Shown: in pieces, positions 22,156-32,298 of the stretch
Numbering within the stretch: the stretch's first letter is position 1
Layout of the letters: every line of letters starts with the position of its first letter
From: Burkholderiales bacterium
GTDB taxonomy: Bacteria > Pseudomonadota > Gammaproteobacteria > Burkholderiales > Burkholderiaceae_C
NCBI GenBank assembly: GCA_028868305.1
Contig: JAGWUS010000002.1
Coordinates: 1 to 64,000, forward strand
Reading direction: 5' to 3'
DNA length: 64,000 nt
Notes under the pieces: generated by a model
Database searches by the model: none
Told to the model about the DNA's origin: nothing
What the model saw: only the letters and a program-made list of their open reading frames with translations
Made by a program: the position numbers and the translations under genes

Positions 22156-23192
22156 GCACTTTCCATTCAAAAGACATGAGCGTCGCCGCGCCGTCCCAAG
22201 ACGCGAGAGCCCCCCAGGGGGGCAGCGCAGTACATGCAGTGACAAGCGTGGGGGCCACATTTGGAAAAGTGGCGGTGCTGATGGGTGGGGCTTCCGCTGA
22301 ACGCGAGGTTTCATTGATGTCAGGCGGTGGCGTGCTCAAGGCCTTGCAATCCAGGGGCGTGGATGCGCATGCGTTCGATCCGGCCCAGCGCCCGCTCGAT
22401 GACCTCAAGCGCGAAGGGTTTGCGCGCTGTTTCATTGCCCTGCATGGCCGCTTTGGGGAAGACGGTACGGTGCAGGGCGCCCTGGAATTGCTGGGCATTC
22501 CCTACACCGGCTCGGGTGTGATGGCATCAGCTATATCTATGGACAAGGTCATGACCAAGCGGATCTGGCGTTTTGAAGGGTTGCCCACACCGGCCTGGAG
22601 CCAGGTGAGCAGCGCAGCGCAAACCCGACTGGCATTTGCGGAGCTGGGCGCACCGATGATCGTCAAGCCTGCGCGGGAGGGCTCTTCCATCGGGTTCACC
22701 AAAGTCATGACGTTGGACCAGTGCGATGTGGCCTATGCAGCGGCCGCGAAGCACGACAACGAAGTGCTGTGCGAACAGTTCATTGCGGGTGACGAAGTGA
22801 CTTGCCCCATTCTTGGTCCGGCAGAGTCTCCCCGGGCGCTGCCGGTGATTCGCATCGTGGCACCCGATGGCAATTACGACTACCAGAACAAGTACTTCAC
22901 GGATACCACGCAGTACCTGGTGCCGGCAGGCTTGCCTGCCGGCGAAGAAGAAGCCATTCAGGACATCGTCTGCAAGGCCTACCAGGTGCTGGGTTGCCGC
23001 GGCTGGGCCCGCGCGGACGTGATGATCGACGCCACCACCCGCAGGCCATATTTGCTGGAGATCAACACCTCTCCCGGCATGACCAGCCACTCGCTGGTGC
23101 CTATGTCAGCACGCGCGGAGGGTATGAGCTACGAGGACCTGTGTATGCGACTGCTGGAACACACTGCGCTGGATGCGAGGGCGATGGGATGA
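22152..23192 (+). CDS. ddl: D-alanine--D-alanine ligase
   Basis: [65 protein letters not shown]. Confidence 0.95.
   Translation: MSTFHSKDMSVAAPSQDARAPQGGSAVHAVTSVGATFGKVAVLMGGASAEREVSLMSGGGVLKALQSRGVDAHAFDPAQRPLDDLKREGFARCFIALHGRFGEDGTVQGALELLGIPYTGSGVMASAISMDKVMTKRIWRFEGLPTPAWSQVSSAAQTRLAFAELGAPMIVKPAREGSSIGFTKVMTLDQCDVAYAAAAKHDNEVLCEQFIAGDEVTCPILGPAESPRALPVIRIVAPDGNYDYQNKYFTDTTQYLVPAGLPAGEEEAIQDIVCKAYQVLGCRGWARADVMIDATTRRPYLLEINTSPGMTSHSLVPMSARAEGMSYEDLCMRLLEHTALDARAMG
22190..22258 (+). repeat. 69-nt dispersed repeat, in-frame copy at the 5' end of ddl
   Basis: gccgtcccaagacgcgagagccccccaggggggcagcgcagtacatgcagtgacaagcgtgggggccac; partner of 20290-20358. Confidence 0.85.
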
Positions 23193-23974
23193 ACTCTGCC
23201 GTGGCCACCCCCATCGACGTGAAGCTGATGAACATGACCACCCTGGTCCTGGGGCTGGCTTTCGTTGTATTGGGCGCAGTGGCAATGGCGCGCTGGGTTT
23301 CACGTCTACCAGCGTTTGACATCAAGGGGATTCTTGTCACAGGCGATGTAAATCACAACAACAGCGTCACGTTGCGCGCTAATGTGGCGCCGCGCATAAA
23401 TGGCACTTTCTTCACTGTTGATCTGAGCCGCGTCAGGGCGGCGTTTGAGTCTGTGCCCTGGGTTCGCCGCGCCGTGGTGCGGCGTGACTTTCCCAACCGG
23501 CTGCGCGTGGAACTGCAGGAGCATCAGCCAGTGGCCTATTGGGGCAGTGATGGCAATGTGCGGCTGGTCAACAGCTATGGCGAGGTTTTCGAGGCCAATG
23601 TGGGTGAAGTGGAGCAGGACATGCTGCCCCGTCTCAATGGCCCTGAAGGTCAGGCGGCAGAAGCGCTGGCCATGTACCGGTCCCTGGCGGACATGTTTGA
23701 GCAGATGAGCCTGCCTGTTGAAGAGGTGGATCTCTCCAGTGGTGGTAGCTGGCGCGTTCTGTTGGATACCGGTGCCGCCATAGAAATGGGCCGGGGTTCG
23801 ACGGAAGTGGTGTCTGCCCGTGCACAACGGTTTTTGAAGACCCTGACGCAAGTGACTGCCCGTTATGGGAGACAGCCCGGTGCTGTGGAGTCAGCGGACT
23901 TGAGGCATGAAAACGGATACGCCATCCGGCTGCGGGGTGTCACCACCGTCGTGGCGGATGGCACAAAGAAGTAG
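23189..23974 (+). CDS. ftsQ: cell division protein FtsQ
   Basis: Single TM then POTRA-like [24 protein letters not shown]; position between ddl and ftsA. Confidence 0.93.
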   Translation: MNSAVATPIDVKLMNMTTLVLGLAFVVLGAVAMARWVSRLPAFDIKGILVTGDVNHNNSVTLRANVAPRINGTFFTVDLSRVRAAFESVPWVRRAVVRRDFPNRLRVELQEHQPVAYWGSDGNVRLVNSYGEVFEANVGEVEQDMLPRLNGPEGQAAEALAMYRSLADMFEQMSLPVEEVDLSSGGSWRVLLDTGAAIEMGRGSTEVVSARAQRFLKTLTQVTARYGRQPGAVESADLRHENGYAIRLRGVTTVVADGTKK

Positions 23975-24007
23975 AGAAAACCACAGAAACGTAGAGCAGG
24001 TGCATAC

Positions 24008-25237
24008 ATGGCAAAAGAGTACAAAGACCTCGTCGTAGGGCTCGATATCGGAACCGCCAAGGTCATGGCGGTGGTGGCCGAAGTCATGCCCGGGGGCGAA
24101 CTCAAGCTGGCGGGCCTCGGCATTGCGCCCAGCAATGGCCTCAAGCGCGGTGTGGTGGTGAATATCGATGCCACCGTCGCCAGCATCCAGCAGGCGCTGA
24201 AAGAGGCCGAACTGATGGCTGACTGCAAGATCACCCGCGTCTATACCGGCATCACCGGCAGCCACATTCGGGGCATCAACTCCAGCGGCATGGTGGCGGT
24301 AAAGGACCGTGAAGTGACGCAGGCCGATGTGGCGCGCGTGGTGGAAACGGCCAAGGCCATCAATATCTCCACCGACCAGCGCCTGCTGCTGGTGGAACCA
24401 CAGGAATTCATCATCGATGGCCAGGATGTGCGTGAGCCCATCGGCATGAGTGGTATCCGCCTGGAGGCCAAGGTGCACATCGTAACCGGCGCGCAGAGTG
24501 CCGCAGAAAACATCATCAAATGTGTGCGTCGCTGCGGTCTGGAGGTGGAGCAGCTCATGCTCAATCCACTGGCCAGCAGCTTGTCAGTACTGACCGAAGA
24601 CGAGCGCGAACTGGGCGTAGCCCTGGTCGACATTGGTGCGGGCACGACCGATGTGGCCGTGTTCACCAATGGGGCCATCCGCCATACCGCAGTAATTCCG
24701 ATAGCCGGTGACCTGATCACCAGCGACATCGCCATGGCGCTTCGCACTCCCACCAAAGACGCAGAAGACATCAAGGTGGAGTCGGGGCATGCCAAGCAGT
24801 TGCTGGTTGACCCTGAGACCCAGGTCGAAGTGCCGGGTCTGGGCGATCGTGGTCCGCGCATGCTGAGTCGCCAGGCACTGGCCGGCGTGATCGAACCCCG
24901 CATTGAAGAAATTTTTTCGCTGGTCAACCAGGTGATGCGTGAGTCCGGTTACGAGGAACTGCTCTCCAGCGGCATTGTGCTCACCGGTGGCAGCTGCGTC
25001 ATGCCGGGCATGGTGGAGTTGGGTGAAGACATCTTTCTCAAACCTGTGCGACGCGGTGTTCCCAAGTATTCCAGCGCGCTGGCCGACATGGTGGCGCAGC
25101 CCCGTGCCGCTACGGTGATGGGCTTGCTCGAAGAGGCTCGCCTGGCCCGCCTGCGCGGTTACAAGGTGGCCCAAAAGGCCGGCTCGGTCAAAACAGCGTT
25201 CAGCTCCGTCAAGGACTGGTTTGTGGGGAACTTCTAA
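24008..25237 (+). CDS. ftsA: cell division protein FtsA
   Basis: DLVVGLDIGTAKVMAVVAEV; GAGTTDVAVFTNGAIRHTAVIPIAGDLITSDIA. Confidence 0.96.
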   Translation: MAKEYKDLVVGLDIGTAKVMAVVAEVMPGGELKLAGLGIAPSNGLKRGVVVNIDATVASIQQALKEAELMADCKITRVYTGITGSHIRGINSSGMVAVKDREVTQADVARVVETAKAINISTDQRLLLVEPQEFIIDGQDVREPIGMSGIRLEAKVHIVTGAQSAAENIIKCVRRCGLEVEQLMLNPLASSLSVLTEDERELGVALVDIGAGTTDVAVFTNGAIRHTAVIPIAGDLITSDIAMALRTPTKDAEDIKVESGHAKQLLVDPETQVEVPGLGDRGPRMLSRQALAGVIEPRIEEIFSLVNQVMRESGYEELLSSGIVLTGGSCVMPGMVELGEDIFLKPVRRGVPKYSSALADMVAQPRAATVMGLLEEARLARLRGYKVAQKAGSVKTAFSSVKDWFVGNF

Positions 25238-25377
25238 CCATGAAACACAAACTTTGGCTGGCGAGGGGAAGTCCGCATGAACGATGGCGTGGCACAGGGC
25301 CACCTCCAACATTCGCAGAGTATTGCAACAGTCAAGCATCCAACCAATTGAAATTAGTGAAACCTCAGGAGAAAAAT

Positions 25378-26634
25378 ATGGCCATCGAAATGATTGAAGA
25401 AGAAGCTTTCAACCAGGGCACCCAAATCAAGGTCATCGGCGTGGGCGGCGGCGGTGGCAACGCCGTTGAGCACATGATTGCGACTGCCGTGGGCGGCGTG
25501 GAATTCATTTGCGCCAACACCGATGCGCAGGCCTTGAGCCGCAGTACTGCGCACAAGACCATCCAGTTGGGCGGCAGTGGCCTGGGTGCTGGCAGCAAAC
25601 CCGACAAGGGCCGTGAAGCGGCACAACAGGCAGAGGATGACATCCGCTCCGCCATCGATGGCGCACACATGCTATTCATCACCGCTGGCATGGGCGGTGG
25701 CACCGGCACCGGTGCGGCCCCCATCATTGCCAAGGTGGCCAAGGAGATGGGCATTCTGACCGTCGGCGTGGTGACCAAGCCCTTCGACTTTGAAGGTGGC
25801 CGCCGCATGAGCAATGCCGATGCCGGTTTGTCCGAACTCGAAGCCAATGTGGACTCGCTAATCGTGGTGTTGAACGAGAAGCTGCTCGAAGTGCTGGGTG
25901 ATGACGTGAGCCAGGACGAAGCCTTTGCCCATGCCAACGATGTGCTGAAAAACGCCGTGGGCGGCATTGCCGAAATCATCAACGTGCCCGGCCATGTGAA
26001 CGTCGACTTTGAGGACGTACGCACCGTCATGGGTGAGCCCGGCAAAGCCATGATGGGCACTGCGGTGGCCAAGGGCCCGGACCGCGCCCGCATCGCCGCC
26101 GAACAGGCTGTGGCCTGCCCCTTGCTCGAAGGCATCGACCTATCGGGCGCCAAGGGCGTGCTGGTGCTGATTACCGCAGCCAAGGGTTCCCTGAAACTGT
26201 CGGAGTCCAAGCTGGCGATGAACACTATCCGCGCCTATGCCTCGCCCGACGCGCATGTGATTTACGGTACGGCTTACGACGATGCGCTGGGTGAAGAAAT
26301 CCGCGTGACCGTGGTCGCTACTGGTCTGAGCCGTCAGGGACAAGTCCGGAGCCGCCCGCCCATGCAAGTCATTCAAACCGGCACGCGCACCGGAACCGAC
26401 AACGTGCCGTTCCATGTGCCCACATTGAACAACATTGCCCAGACCGCTGGCATTTCGGCATCGGCCGGTGGACTTGCCAGTGCTGGTATCACACAGCCCG
26501 ACTACGGCAGCATGGCCACCCCCAGCGTGTGGCGCACCAACCGCACCCAGGCAGCGGCCAAGGTGGATGCCCTGTCCAGCGGCGGCATGGATGACTACGA
26601 AATCCCTGCTTTCCTCCGGAAACAGGCTGATTGA
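25378..26634 (+). CDS. ftsZ: cell division GTPase FtsZ
   Basis: [41 protein letters not shown]-terminal [13 protein letters not shown]. Confidence 0.97.
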   Translation: MAIEMIEEEAFNQGTQIKVIGVGGGGGNAVEHMIATAVGGVEFICANTDAQALSRSTAHKTIQLGGSGLGAGSKPDKGREAAQQAEDDIRSAIDGAHMLFITAGMGGGTGTGAAPIIAKVAKEMGILTVGVVTKPFDFEGGRRMSNADAGLSELEANVDSLIVVLNEKLLEVLGDDVSQDEAFAHANDVLKNAVGGIAEIINVPGHVNVDFEDVRTVMGEPGKAMMGTAVAKGPDRARIAAEQAVACPLLEGIDLSGAKGVLVLITAAKGSLKLSESKLAMNTIRAYASPDAHVIYGTAYDDALGEEIRVTVVATGLSRQGQVRSRPPMQVIQTGTRTGTDNVPFHVPTLNNIAQTAGISASAGGLASAGITQPDYGSMATPSVWRTNRTQAAAKVDALSSGGMDDYEIPAFLRKQAD

Positions 26635-26657
26635 TGTGGCCCGGTAAAATCCATCCT

Positions 26658-27581
26658 GTGCTGAAACAACGAACGCTTAAATCCCTGACCCAGGCCGTCG
26701 GCGTGGGCTTGCACAGCGGGCAGCGGGTGGAAATCACCCTGCGCCCGGCTGCGCCGGATACAGGCATCGTGTTTCGGCGGGTGGATTTGCCGCAGCCGGT
26801 GGATATTCCGGTGTCTGCCACGGCAGTAACGGATACGCGCCTGGCGTCCACGCTCTCCCATGGCGACGCTCGCGTCAATACGGTGGAGCACCTTATGTCG
26901 GCCTGCGCCGGTCTGGGTGTGGACAACCTGTATGTGGACATTACGGCCGAGGAAATCCCGATTCTGGATGGCTCGGCTGCGTCCTTCGTGTTCCTGCTGC
27001 AAAGTGCGGGAATCGAGTTGCAGAATGCACCGCGCCGCTTTATCCGCCTGATTAAACCGGTCGAGGTGCGTGAGGGCACGGGTGCCAATGAAAAGTGGGC
27101 GCGCCTGGAGCCGCACCACGGCTATAAGTTGAGTTTCGAGATCGACTTCAACCACCCGGCGGTGGACACCACTGGACAGCGCGTGGAGTTCGACATGAGC
27201 ACCGGCTCGTATGCCCGCGACATCGCCCGTGCCCGCACCTTTGGCTTCACCAAGGACGTAGAAATGATGCGCGCCAACGGGCTGGCGCTCGGCGGTGGTC
27301 TGGACAACGCCATTGTGATGGACGACTACAAGGTCCTCAATGCCGACGGCTTGCGTTACGACGACGAGTTCGTCAAGCACAAGATTCTTGATGCAATGGG
27401 CGACCTCTACATCGTAGGCAAGCCCTTGCTGGCCAGCTACAGCGCATTTCGCTCCGGTCATGCACTCAACAACAAGTTGCTGCGCGAGCTTCTGGCCCAC
27501 CAGGACGCGTGGGACATAGTGACCTTTGAGGATGTGAAGCTCGCGCCTGCAGGCTTTGCAGTTCCTGCCCCTGCTTGGTGA
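26658..27581 (+). CDS. lpxC: UDP-3-O-acyl-N-acetylglucosamine deacetylase LpxC
   Basis: [48 protein letters not shown] start chosen to match family N-terminus. Confidence 0.94.
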   Translation: MLKQRTLKSLTQAVGVGLHSGQRVEITLRPAAPDTGIVFRRVDLPQPVDIPVSATAVTDTRLASTLSHGDARVNTVEHLMSACAGLGVDNLYVDITAEEIPILDGSAASFVFLLQSAGIELQNAPRRFIRLIKPVEVREGTGANEKWARLEPHHGYKLSFEIDFNHPAVDTTGQRVEFDMSTGSYARDIARARTFGFTKDVEMMRANGLALGGGLDNAIVMDDYKVLNADGLRYDDEFVKHKILDAMGDLYIVGKPLLASYSAFRSGHALNNKLLRELLAHQDAWDIVTFEDVKLAPAGFAVPAPAW

Positions 27582-27615
27582 CATGGCTCCAACGCTCCAC
27601 CGCTGTGGGTAAATC

Positions 27616-27792
27616 ATGCTGTTGTTTCGCTTCCTGATTCTTCTGTGCCTGCTGGCCAGCGCCGTGTCGTTTGCGCTGTACGTGGGCACTGGCCAACCCC
27701 GCTACAAAGACTGGGGCTGGAAGGTGCTGAAGTGGACGTTGCTGGCGGCGTTTTGCTTCTTCACTGTTCTTATTCTTGAGCGGGTTGCATAA
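27616..27792 (+). CDS. small membrane protein, 58 aa
   Basis: MLLFRFLILLCLLASAVSFALYVGTGQPRYKDWGWKVLKWTLLAAFCFFTVLILERVA; two hydrophobic segments; below the ORF-track length cutoff. Confidence 0.65.
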   Translation: MLLFRFLILLCLLASAVSFALYVGTGQPRYKDWGWKVLKWTLLAAFCFFTVLILERVA

Positions 27793-27799
27793 TACCCAC

Positions 27800-28099
27800 A
27801 TGGCTTCCATTTCAAGCATTGCACTCTCAGGCATGAACGCTGCGCAAACGCAGCTCAATGTGTCTGCGCATAACGTGGCAAACCTGTCTACCGAGGGCTT
27901 CAAGCGCCAGGAAGTGGTGCAGTCTGAACAGACTGGCGGCGGTGTGAAGACCACGGTGACGCGATCGCCTGCGGAAGGTTCCTCGCTGGAGGCTGATATC
28001 GTGTCCCAATTACAGGCCAAGAATGGTTTTCTGGCCAACCTCGCTGTGTTCAAGACCAGTAACCAGATGGTTGGCGTGTTGCTGGACAAGACCGTCTAG
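27800..28099 (+). CDS. short flagellar rod/hook-like protein (FlgB/FlgC/FlgE N-terminal type)
   Basis: SIALSGMNAAQTQLNVSAHNVANLSTEGFKRQ (rod-protein signature ANxxTxGFKR) and C-terminal FKTSNQMVGVLLD. Confidence 0.75.
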   Translation: MASISSIALSGMNAAQTQLNVSAHNVANLSTEGFKRQEVVQSEQTGGGVKTTVTRSPAEGSSLEADIVSQLQAKNGFLANLAVFKTSNQMVGVLLDKTV

Positions 28100-28341
28100 A
28101 AAATCAGGGTGGGAACGGCGCCCAATGGGTTTGCGCTATAACTTGTCAGAGAATGTCCCTGATGGGACAGGACCAGTTTGGCCCAGAGCTGACATCCAAT
28201 CTCCATGCCGTGCGTTCCGGTAGCGCTGGGTACTTTGAGCTATCTGCTGCTGGCACTTGTTGGGTTTGGACGGCGTGAAGTTGTGGTCTTGCTGCTGCCG
28301 ACTTCAACTTAATGCAGTCAATGCCCGATAAAGGCCTGGGA

Positions 28342-29505
28342 TCATGCCGCGAGCCAGTACAGAAGCATGGACCCGTGACCCTTGAGTTCCACGGGGCCGC
28401 GCTCTTCCATCGCATGCGTTGCCTGTAGTGCGCGATGCGCAGTGGCAGAGACAAGAATTCGGCCCGGTAAGGCTTGCCCCTGAACGCGGCTGGCGATGTT
28501 CACCGTGTCGCCGAAGATCTTGTAGTGAAACCGGTTTTCGCCCACGACCCCGCCATATATCGGACCCGTGTGCAGGCCGATTCGCAGTTGTACGCGTTCG
28601 GCATTCGACTCGGCGCATTCCGCAGCTGCGGTAATCAGCGCGCGTGCGAAATCCGCTGCAGCGGCAGCGTGCTGGCAGAGCGCCGCTGGGGCGCCGGCGA
28701 CCGCCAGGTAGCCATCGCCGGTCGTCTCGATCTTTTCCACGCCGTAGCGAGCCGCGGCGGCATCAAAGCGGCGGAAAAGATCGTTTAGCAGCAAGACGGT
28801 GCCTCTCGCGCCTAGGCGCTCTGCCAAAGGTGTGAACTCCACCAGATCTGCAAAGATCACCGTGACATCTGAAAACTGGTCGGCGATGGGCTTTTCGCCC
28901 AGCTTCAGCCGCCCGACGATCGGACCAGGCAGCATGTTGTGTAGCAGTTCATTTGACTTGCGTTCTTCGATTTCGAGCGCTTTACGAGTCGCGCTCTGGC
29001 GCCGCCTCAGCCCCCTGTTGGCCGTCGCAATGAGGCTGGTGTAAAACAGGATGGTCGAGACGCTGACCACCATGGTGATGGGCGAGGATTCTAGTTTGAC
29101 ATGGAACCCGAAAATAACCAGCGAAGCTACTACGCCCACCGAGAGCGGCAGGATCGCGCGCAACAGGAATCGCGGGCCACCGTAGAGTATGCCATTCAAG
29201 ATAGCGATCACGGCCATGGCAATAAGCGGCCAGAGTTGGAAGGAAGCGAACGCAGCGACCACGCCGAACCAGAAAAAGTCCAGGAGGACGTTGATCGTCT
29301 CTGCTCGGTGCATGTTCTGGGCGCGGTGCGCCATCCAATAAACGAGGTGCGGCCAAAGCAGCGCGATTGCGAACCACAGCCAAAACGCTGGGCTCCTCAA
29401 GTCCGCTGCAGTGCAAACGACAATAGCTAGGACCCACGCGCCCCCGATAGTGCGGAGCATGTGGTTGACTTGTGCGCTGGAGGGTGCTGGCCGGCCGTTT
29501 TTCAT
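28342..29505 (-). CDS. membrane class III nucleotide cyclase with MASE2-like N-terminus
   Basis: Multi-TM N-terminus; catalytic VTVIFADLVEFTPLAERLG, EKIETTGDGYLAVAG, HYKIFGDTVNIASRVQ. Confidence 0.88.
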   Translation of the reverse strand: MKNGRPAPSSAQVNHMLRTIGGAWVLAIVVCTAADLRSPAFWLWFAIALLWPHLVYWMAHRAQNMHRAETINVLLDFFWFGVVAAFASFQLWPLIAMAVIAILNGILYGGPRFLLRAILPLSVGVVASLVIFGFHVKLESSPITMVVSVSTILFYTSLIATANRGLRRRQSATRKALEIEERKSNELLHNMLPGPIVGRLKLGEKPIADQFSDVTVIFADLVEFTPLAERLGARGTVLLLNDLFRRFDAAAARYGVEKIETTGDGYLAVAGAPAALCQHAAAAADFARALITAAAECAESNAERVQLRIGLHTGPIYGGVVGENRFHYKIFGDTVNIASRVQGQALPGRILVSATAHRALQATHAMEERGPVELKGHGSMLLYWLAA

Positions 29506-29649
29506 TCCTACGCCTTGGTTGAGACGAGACTGTAAATTGCGCTCACCGGTGTCGACAAGCGAGAAAGAGCCCCCGCTGCTACATAGGTGGCCTGCTGTGC
29601 TATTCCGGCCTTCGCGTCGACAAATCGAACCATGACGTACCCCGAGAAA

Positions 29650-30309
29650 TCACGAGGTTGATTGCCCTGAATTCTGCGGTGACTGTCCCGGATTCAGCGC
29701 TTGCAGCGGATCAGCCACTTTGGCGTATTGCGTCAGCAGTCGGGCGATAAAAAATCCAAAGCTTGGTTCGAGATAAAAGAGTTCGACCACTTTCTCCTTG
29801 GTGATGACGAACAACTCGCTTTCGTCGTCGCACACCGCTGTCAAGGTGCGTTGCGCATGGTCCGAAAACACGCCGATCTCGCCAAACATTTTGCCCGCTG
29901 ACAAGAACTTCCCGATCTCGGTCAAGTAGATCCTTCCAGTGCGAATGAAATACACACGGTTTGCCGGGTCACCCCTTCTGAAAATCACATCCCCCTTGCT
30001 CCGTACCTCCTGTTTCATGAAGGGAATCAGGCCTTCCAGGGATTGCGCCTGGGTGGTCGCTGCTTTGACACCCCGGATGGTGGCCTGAATTTCGCGCAGG
30101 CGCAGGATGTTCAGCGGCAGCAACGAAAGGTGAAGTACTAGGATTGGCAATACCTTGTCGAAAACACCAAAGTGAAGACCCATGAGCGCATAAGCGATGA
30201 ACACCAAATTGCTGGCAATAGCTACTGTCCGCAGCGGCATGATGGTTTTCATGAAGAAGGACGCGAACACCAACCCGGACGCAAGCCATGCTAGTAACTG
30301 CATTTCCAC
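29650..30309 (-). CDS. membrane cyclic-nucleotide-binding protein (3 TM + CNBD, Popeye-like architecture)
   Basis: Hydrophobic N-terminus ...MKTIMPLRTVAIASNLVFIAYALMGL; CNBD: GDVIFRRGDPANRVYFIRTGRIYL..GKMFGEIGVFSDHAQRTLTAVCDDESELFVI. Confidence 0.85.
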   Translation of the reverse strand: MEMQLLAWLASGLVFASFFMKTIMPLRTVAIASNLVFIAYALMGLHFGVFDKVLPILVLHLSLLPLNILRLREIQATIRGVKAATTQAQSLEGLIPFMKQEVRSKGDVIFRRGDPANRVYFIRTGRIYLTEIGKFLSAGKMFGEIGVFSDHAQRTLTAVCDDESELFVITKEKVVELFYLEPSFGFFIARLLTQYAKVADPLQALNPGQSPQNSGQSTS

Positions 30310-30607
30310 TATTGACTCCTATCGACACTGAATTCTTAAACCGCAATCGATTCGCTTATGCTGTCGCGACCCGAGCCCCACCTGCCGTTACATAAATGTA
30401 ACAACCATCTTGCGCGCCGTCCCGCCCAGCGTTGAAAGTCCCCTTTGCACATCACCCGCGGCCGACATGACTTGTAAATAAGCGACATTGAATGCACCTT
30501 ACCAGCCAATAGTTTCCGGGTGAGATCCACTTCACCCATCGCTCGGGGCCAGTTGGGGTTGGTCGCCACTGACTGGTGCCGTGCCGCAGGCTGGGCCGCA
30601 CTCAATC

Positions 30608-30627
30608 CCTTGGGGTCAACCCCAAGG
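30608..30627. repeat. perfect inverted repeat
   Basis: ccttggggt ca accccaagg (9-bp arms, 2-nt centre) in intergenic DNA. Confidence 0.7.
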
Positions 30628-30689
30628 CATCCCCGGCGACATCAGTTAGCTGCATATTGTTTTCATCTTTTTTAGCCACAGTTTGCCCC

Positions 30690-31250
30690 CTACCGCGTCC
30701 GCCCCGCCCTATACGAAGCCTTCGCCCCCATTTTTGATACCCCTCCCAACCCATCGGCAGCAGCCAGCCGCGCCATGGCCTTGCCAGCATGGGCGTGGGT
30801 GATGGCCAGGCCCAGTGCGTCGGCCGCATCCGGTCCGGGCAGGCCGGGCAAAGCCAGCAGGCGCTTCACCATTTCCTGAATCTGGGATTTCTGTGCCCGC
30901 CCGTGGCCTGCCACCGCCTGTTTCATCTGCAGGGCGGTGTATTCGGCCACCGGCAGGTTCTGCGTGACCAGCGCGGTAATGAGCGCACCGCGCGCCTGAC
31001 CCAGCAGCAGGGTGGACTGCGGGTTGACGTTGACGAACACGATCTCGACGGACGCGCAGGTGGGCTGGTAGCGCTGCACCACCTCGCTGATGCCGTCAAA
31101 CAGCACCTTGAGCCGCTCAGGCAGGGCGCGGGTGTCCAGATGCTGGGTGCTGATGGTGCCGCTGGCCACATAGCGCACTTCGGCCCCGTGCACATCCACG
31201 ACGCCGAAGCCGGTGGTACGCAATCCGGGGTCAATGCCAAGTATCCGCAT
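30690..31250 (-). CDS. ruvC: Holliday junction resolvase RuvC
   Basis: [56 protein letters not shown]. Confidence 0.95.
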   Translation of the reverse strand: MRILGIDPGLRTTGFGVVDVHGAEVRYVASGTISTQHLDTRALPERLKVLFDGISEVVQRYQPTCASVEIVFVNVNPQSTLLLGQARGALITALVTQNLPVAEYTALQMKQAVAGHGRAQKSQIQEMVKRLLALPGLPGPDAADALGLAITHAHAGKAMARLAAADGLGGVSKMGAKASYRAGRTR

Positions 31251-31304
31251 GCTATTGTTTTGGTAGCTGGTTGTGCATGTTCTGTGCGGGCTAGAGGCCA
31301 AAAT
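31251..31304 (+). repeat. dispersed palindromic repeat, copy between ruvC and the cdsA-like gene
   Basis: gctattgttttggtagctggttgtgcatgttctgtgcgggctagaggccaaaat; same family as 1782-1846; extends ~14 bp into the cdsA-like 3' end. Confidence 0.8.
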
Positions 31305-32280
31305 ACCATCTAGCCGAGTGGAAGAATACCGGCGCCGCAAAGCACAGTGCGTCTACCCGGTCCAGCAAACCGCCAGCGCCCGTGGTGGACTGACCCTGTG
31401 TGCCCCAGCTCGGAATGCCCCGATCACGCTTCAGCGCCTTCATCACCAGGTGTCCCATGGACCCTGCGAAACAGGCAATAAAGCTGAACGCAAACGCAGT
31501 ACCCGGCACCCAGGGCGTAATGCCGGCCAGCAGTGCGCCGCACAGACTGGCCACTGCCATGCCAATACCCCAGCTGCGCCAGTTGAAGCTCTGGCTGATG
31601 GCTGGCGCCACAGGGGGGCTTTGCAGGCGGCGCGAAACCAGGTGCTGCGTCACCATGCAGATTTGCACCACCAGTACCAGGAAGAACACCAGAAAAGCGT
31701 TCTTGCCGTCATAGCCCGGGAACTTGAGCATCAGCAGGGCAGGCACATGGCTCATGCCGTAAATGCACACCATGATGCCCCACTGCAGCTTGGCGTTGCG
31801 TTCCAGAAAGCGCAGCGGGTCATTGGCCAGCGCGCTCACCAGCGGCAAGGCCAGAAACACATAGACAGGAATGAATACCGCAAACATGTCGAAGTGCCTG
31901 CTGCCCACCAGCCAGTATTGCAGGGGCAGCACCACGAAGAACGCCAGCACTAGGCTGCGGTGGTCGCCTCGCCGGGTGGGCGAGAGCGTCAGAAATTCCC
32001 GCAGTGCAAAGAACGACACCAGACCAAACAGCGTCAGCCCCACCCAGTCCCCGGTGACCCAGCCCACCCAGAACACCAGCACCATTAGCCAGCTGGTGCG
32101 GATAACGCCGCTGATGCTCTTGAGGTTCTGGCGTCGCTGCTCGCCTTGCGCGTCATCAGCGTACTCGCGAAGCGACAGCATGACGACGGTGGCATTGGCC
32201 AACACCAGCAGGCCGAAAACGAGGATAAACAGGGCACCCACCTGCTGTGTGGGGCTGAGGTTCTTCAGGTAGAAATACAT
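31291..32280 (-). CDS. CdsA-family phosphatidate cytidylyltransferase-like protein
   Basis: Polytopic; [40 protein letters not shown] resembles the CdsA signature. Confidence 0.82.
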   Translation of the reverse strand: MYFYLKNLSPTQQVGALFILVFGLLVLANATVVMLSLREYADDAQGEQRRQNLKSISGVIRTSWLMVLVFWVGWVTGDWVGLTLFGLVSFFALREFLTLSPTRRGDHRSLVLAFFVVLPLQYWLVGSRHFDMFAVFIPVYVFLALPLVSALANDPLRFLERNAKLQWGIMVCIYGMSHVPALLMLKFPGYDGKNAFLVFFLVLVVQICMVTQHLVSRRLQSPPVAPAISQSFNWRSWGIGMAVASLCGALLAGITPWVPGTAFAFSFIACFAGSMGHLVMKALKRDRGIPSWGTQGQSTTGAGGLLDRVDALCFAAPVFFHSARWYFGL

Positions 32281-32298
32281 GGGTGTCTACTGTGCTTT

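Noticed and set aside
28100-28341. Possible gene remnant between the flagellar-like gene and the cyclase
   Set aside because: No continuous frame or recognisable domain; cannot be supported from sequence alone.
28342-30309. Calling the cyclase/CNBD pair a Pycsar anti-phage system
   Set aside because: The architecture is only analogous: the cyclase is a MASE2-like membrane protein and there is no defence-island context. Kept as a signalling-module finding.
30336-30829. Short minus-strand ORFs (89 and 75 aa) between the CNBD gene and ruvC
   Set aside because: Compositionally noisy, overlapping each other or ruvC, no motif support.
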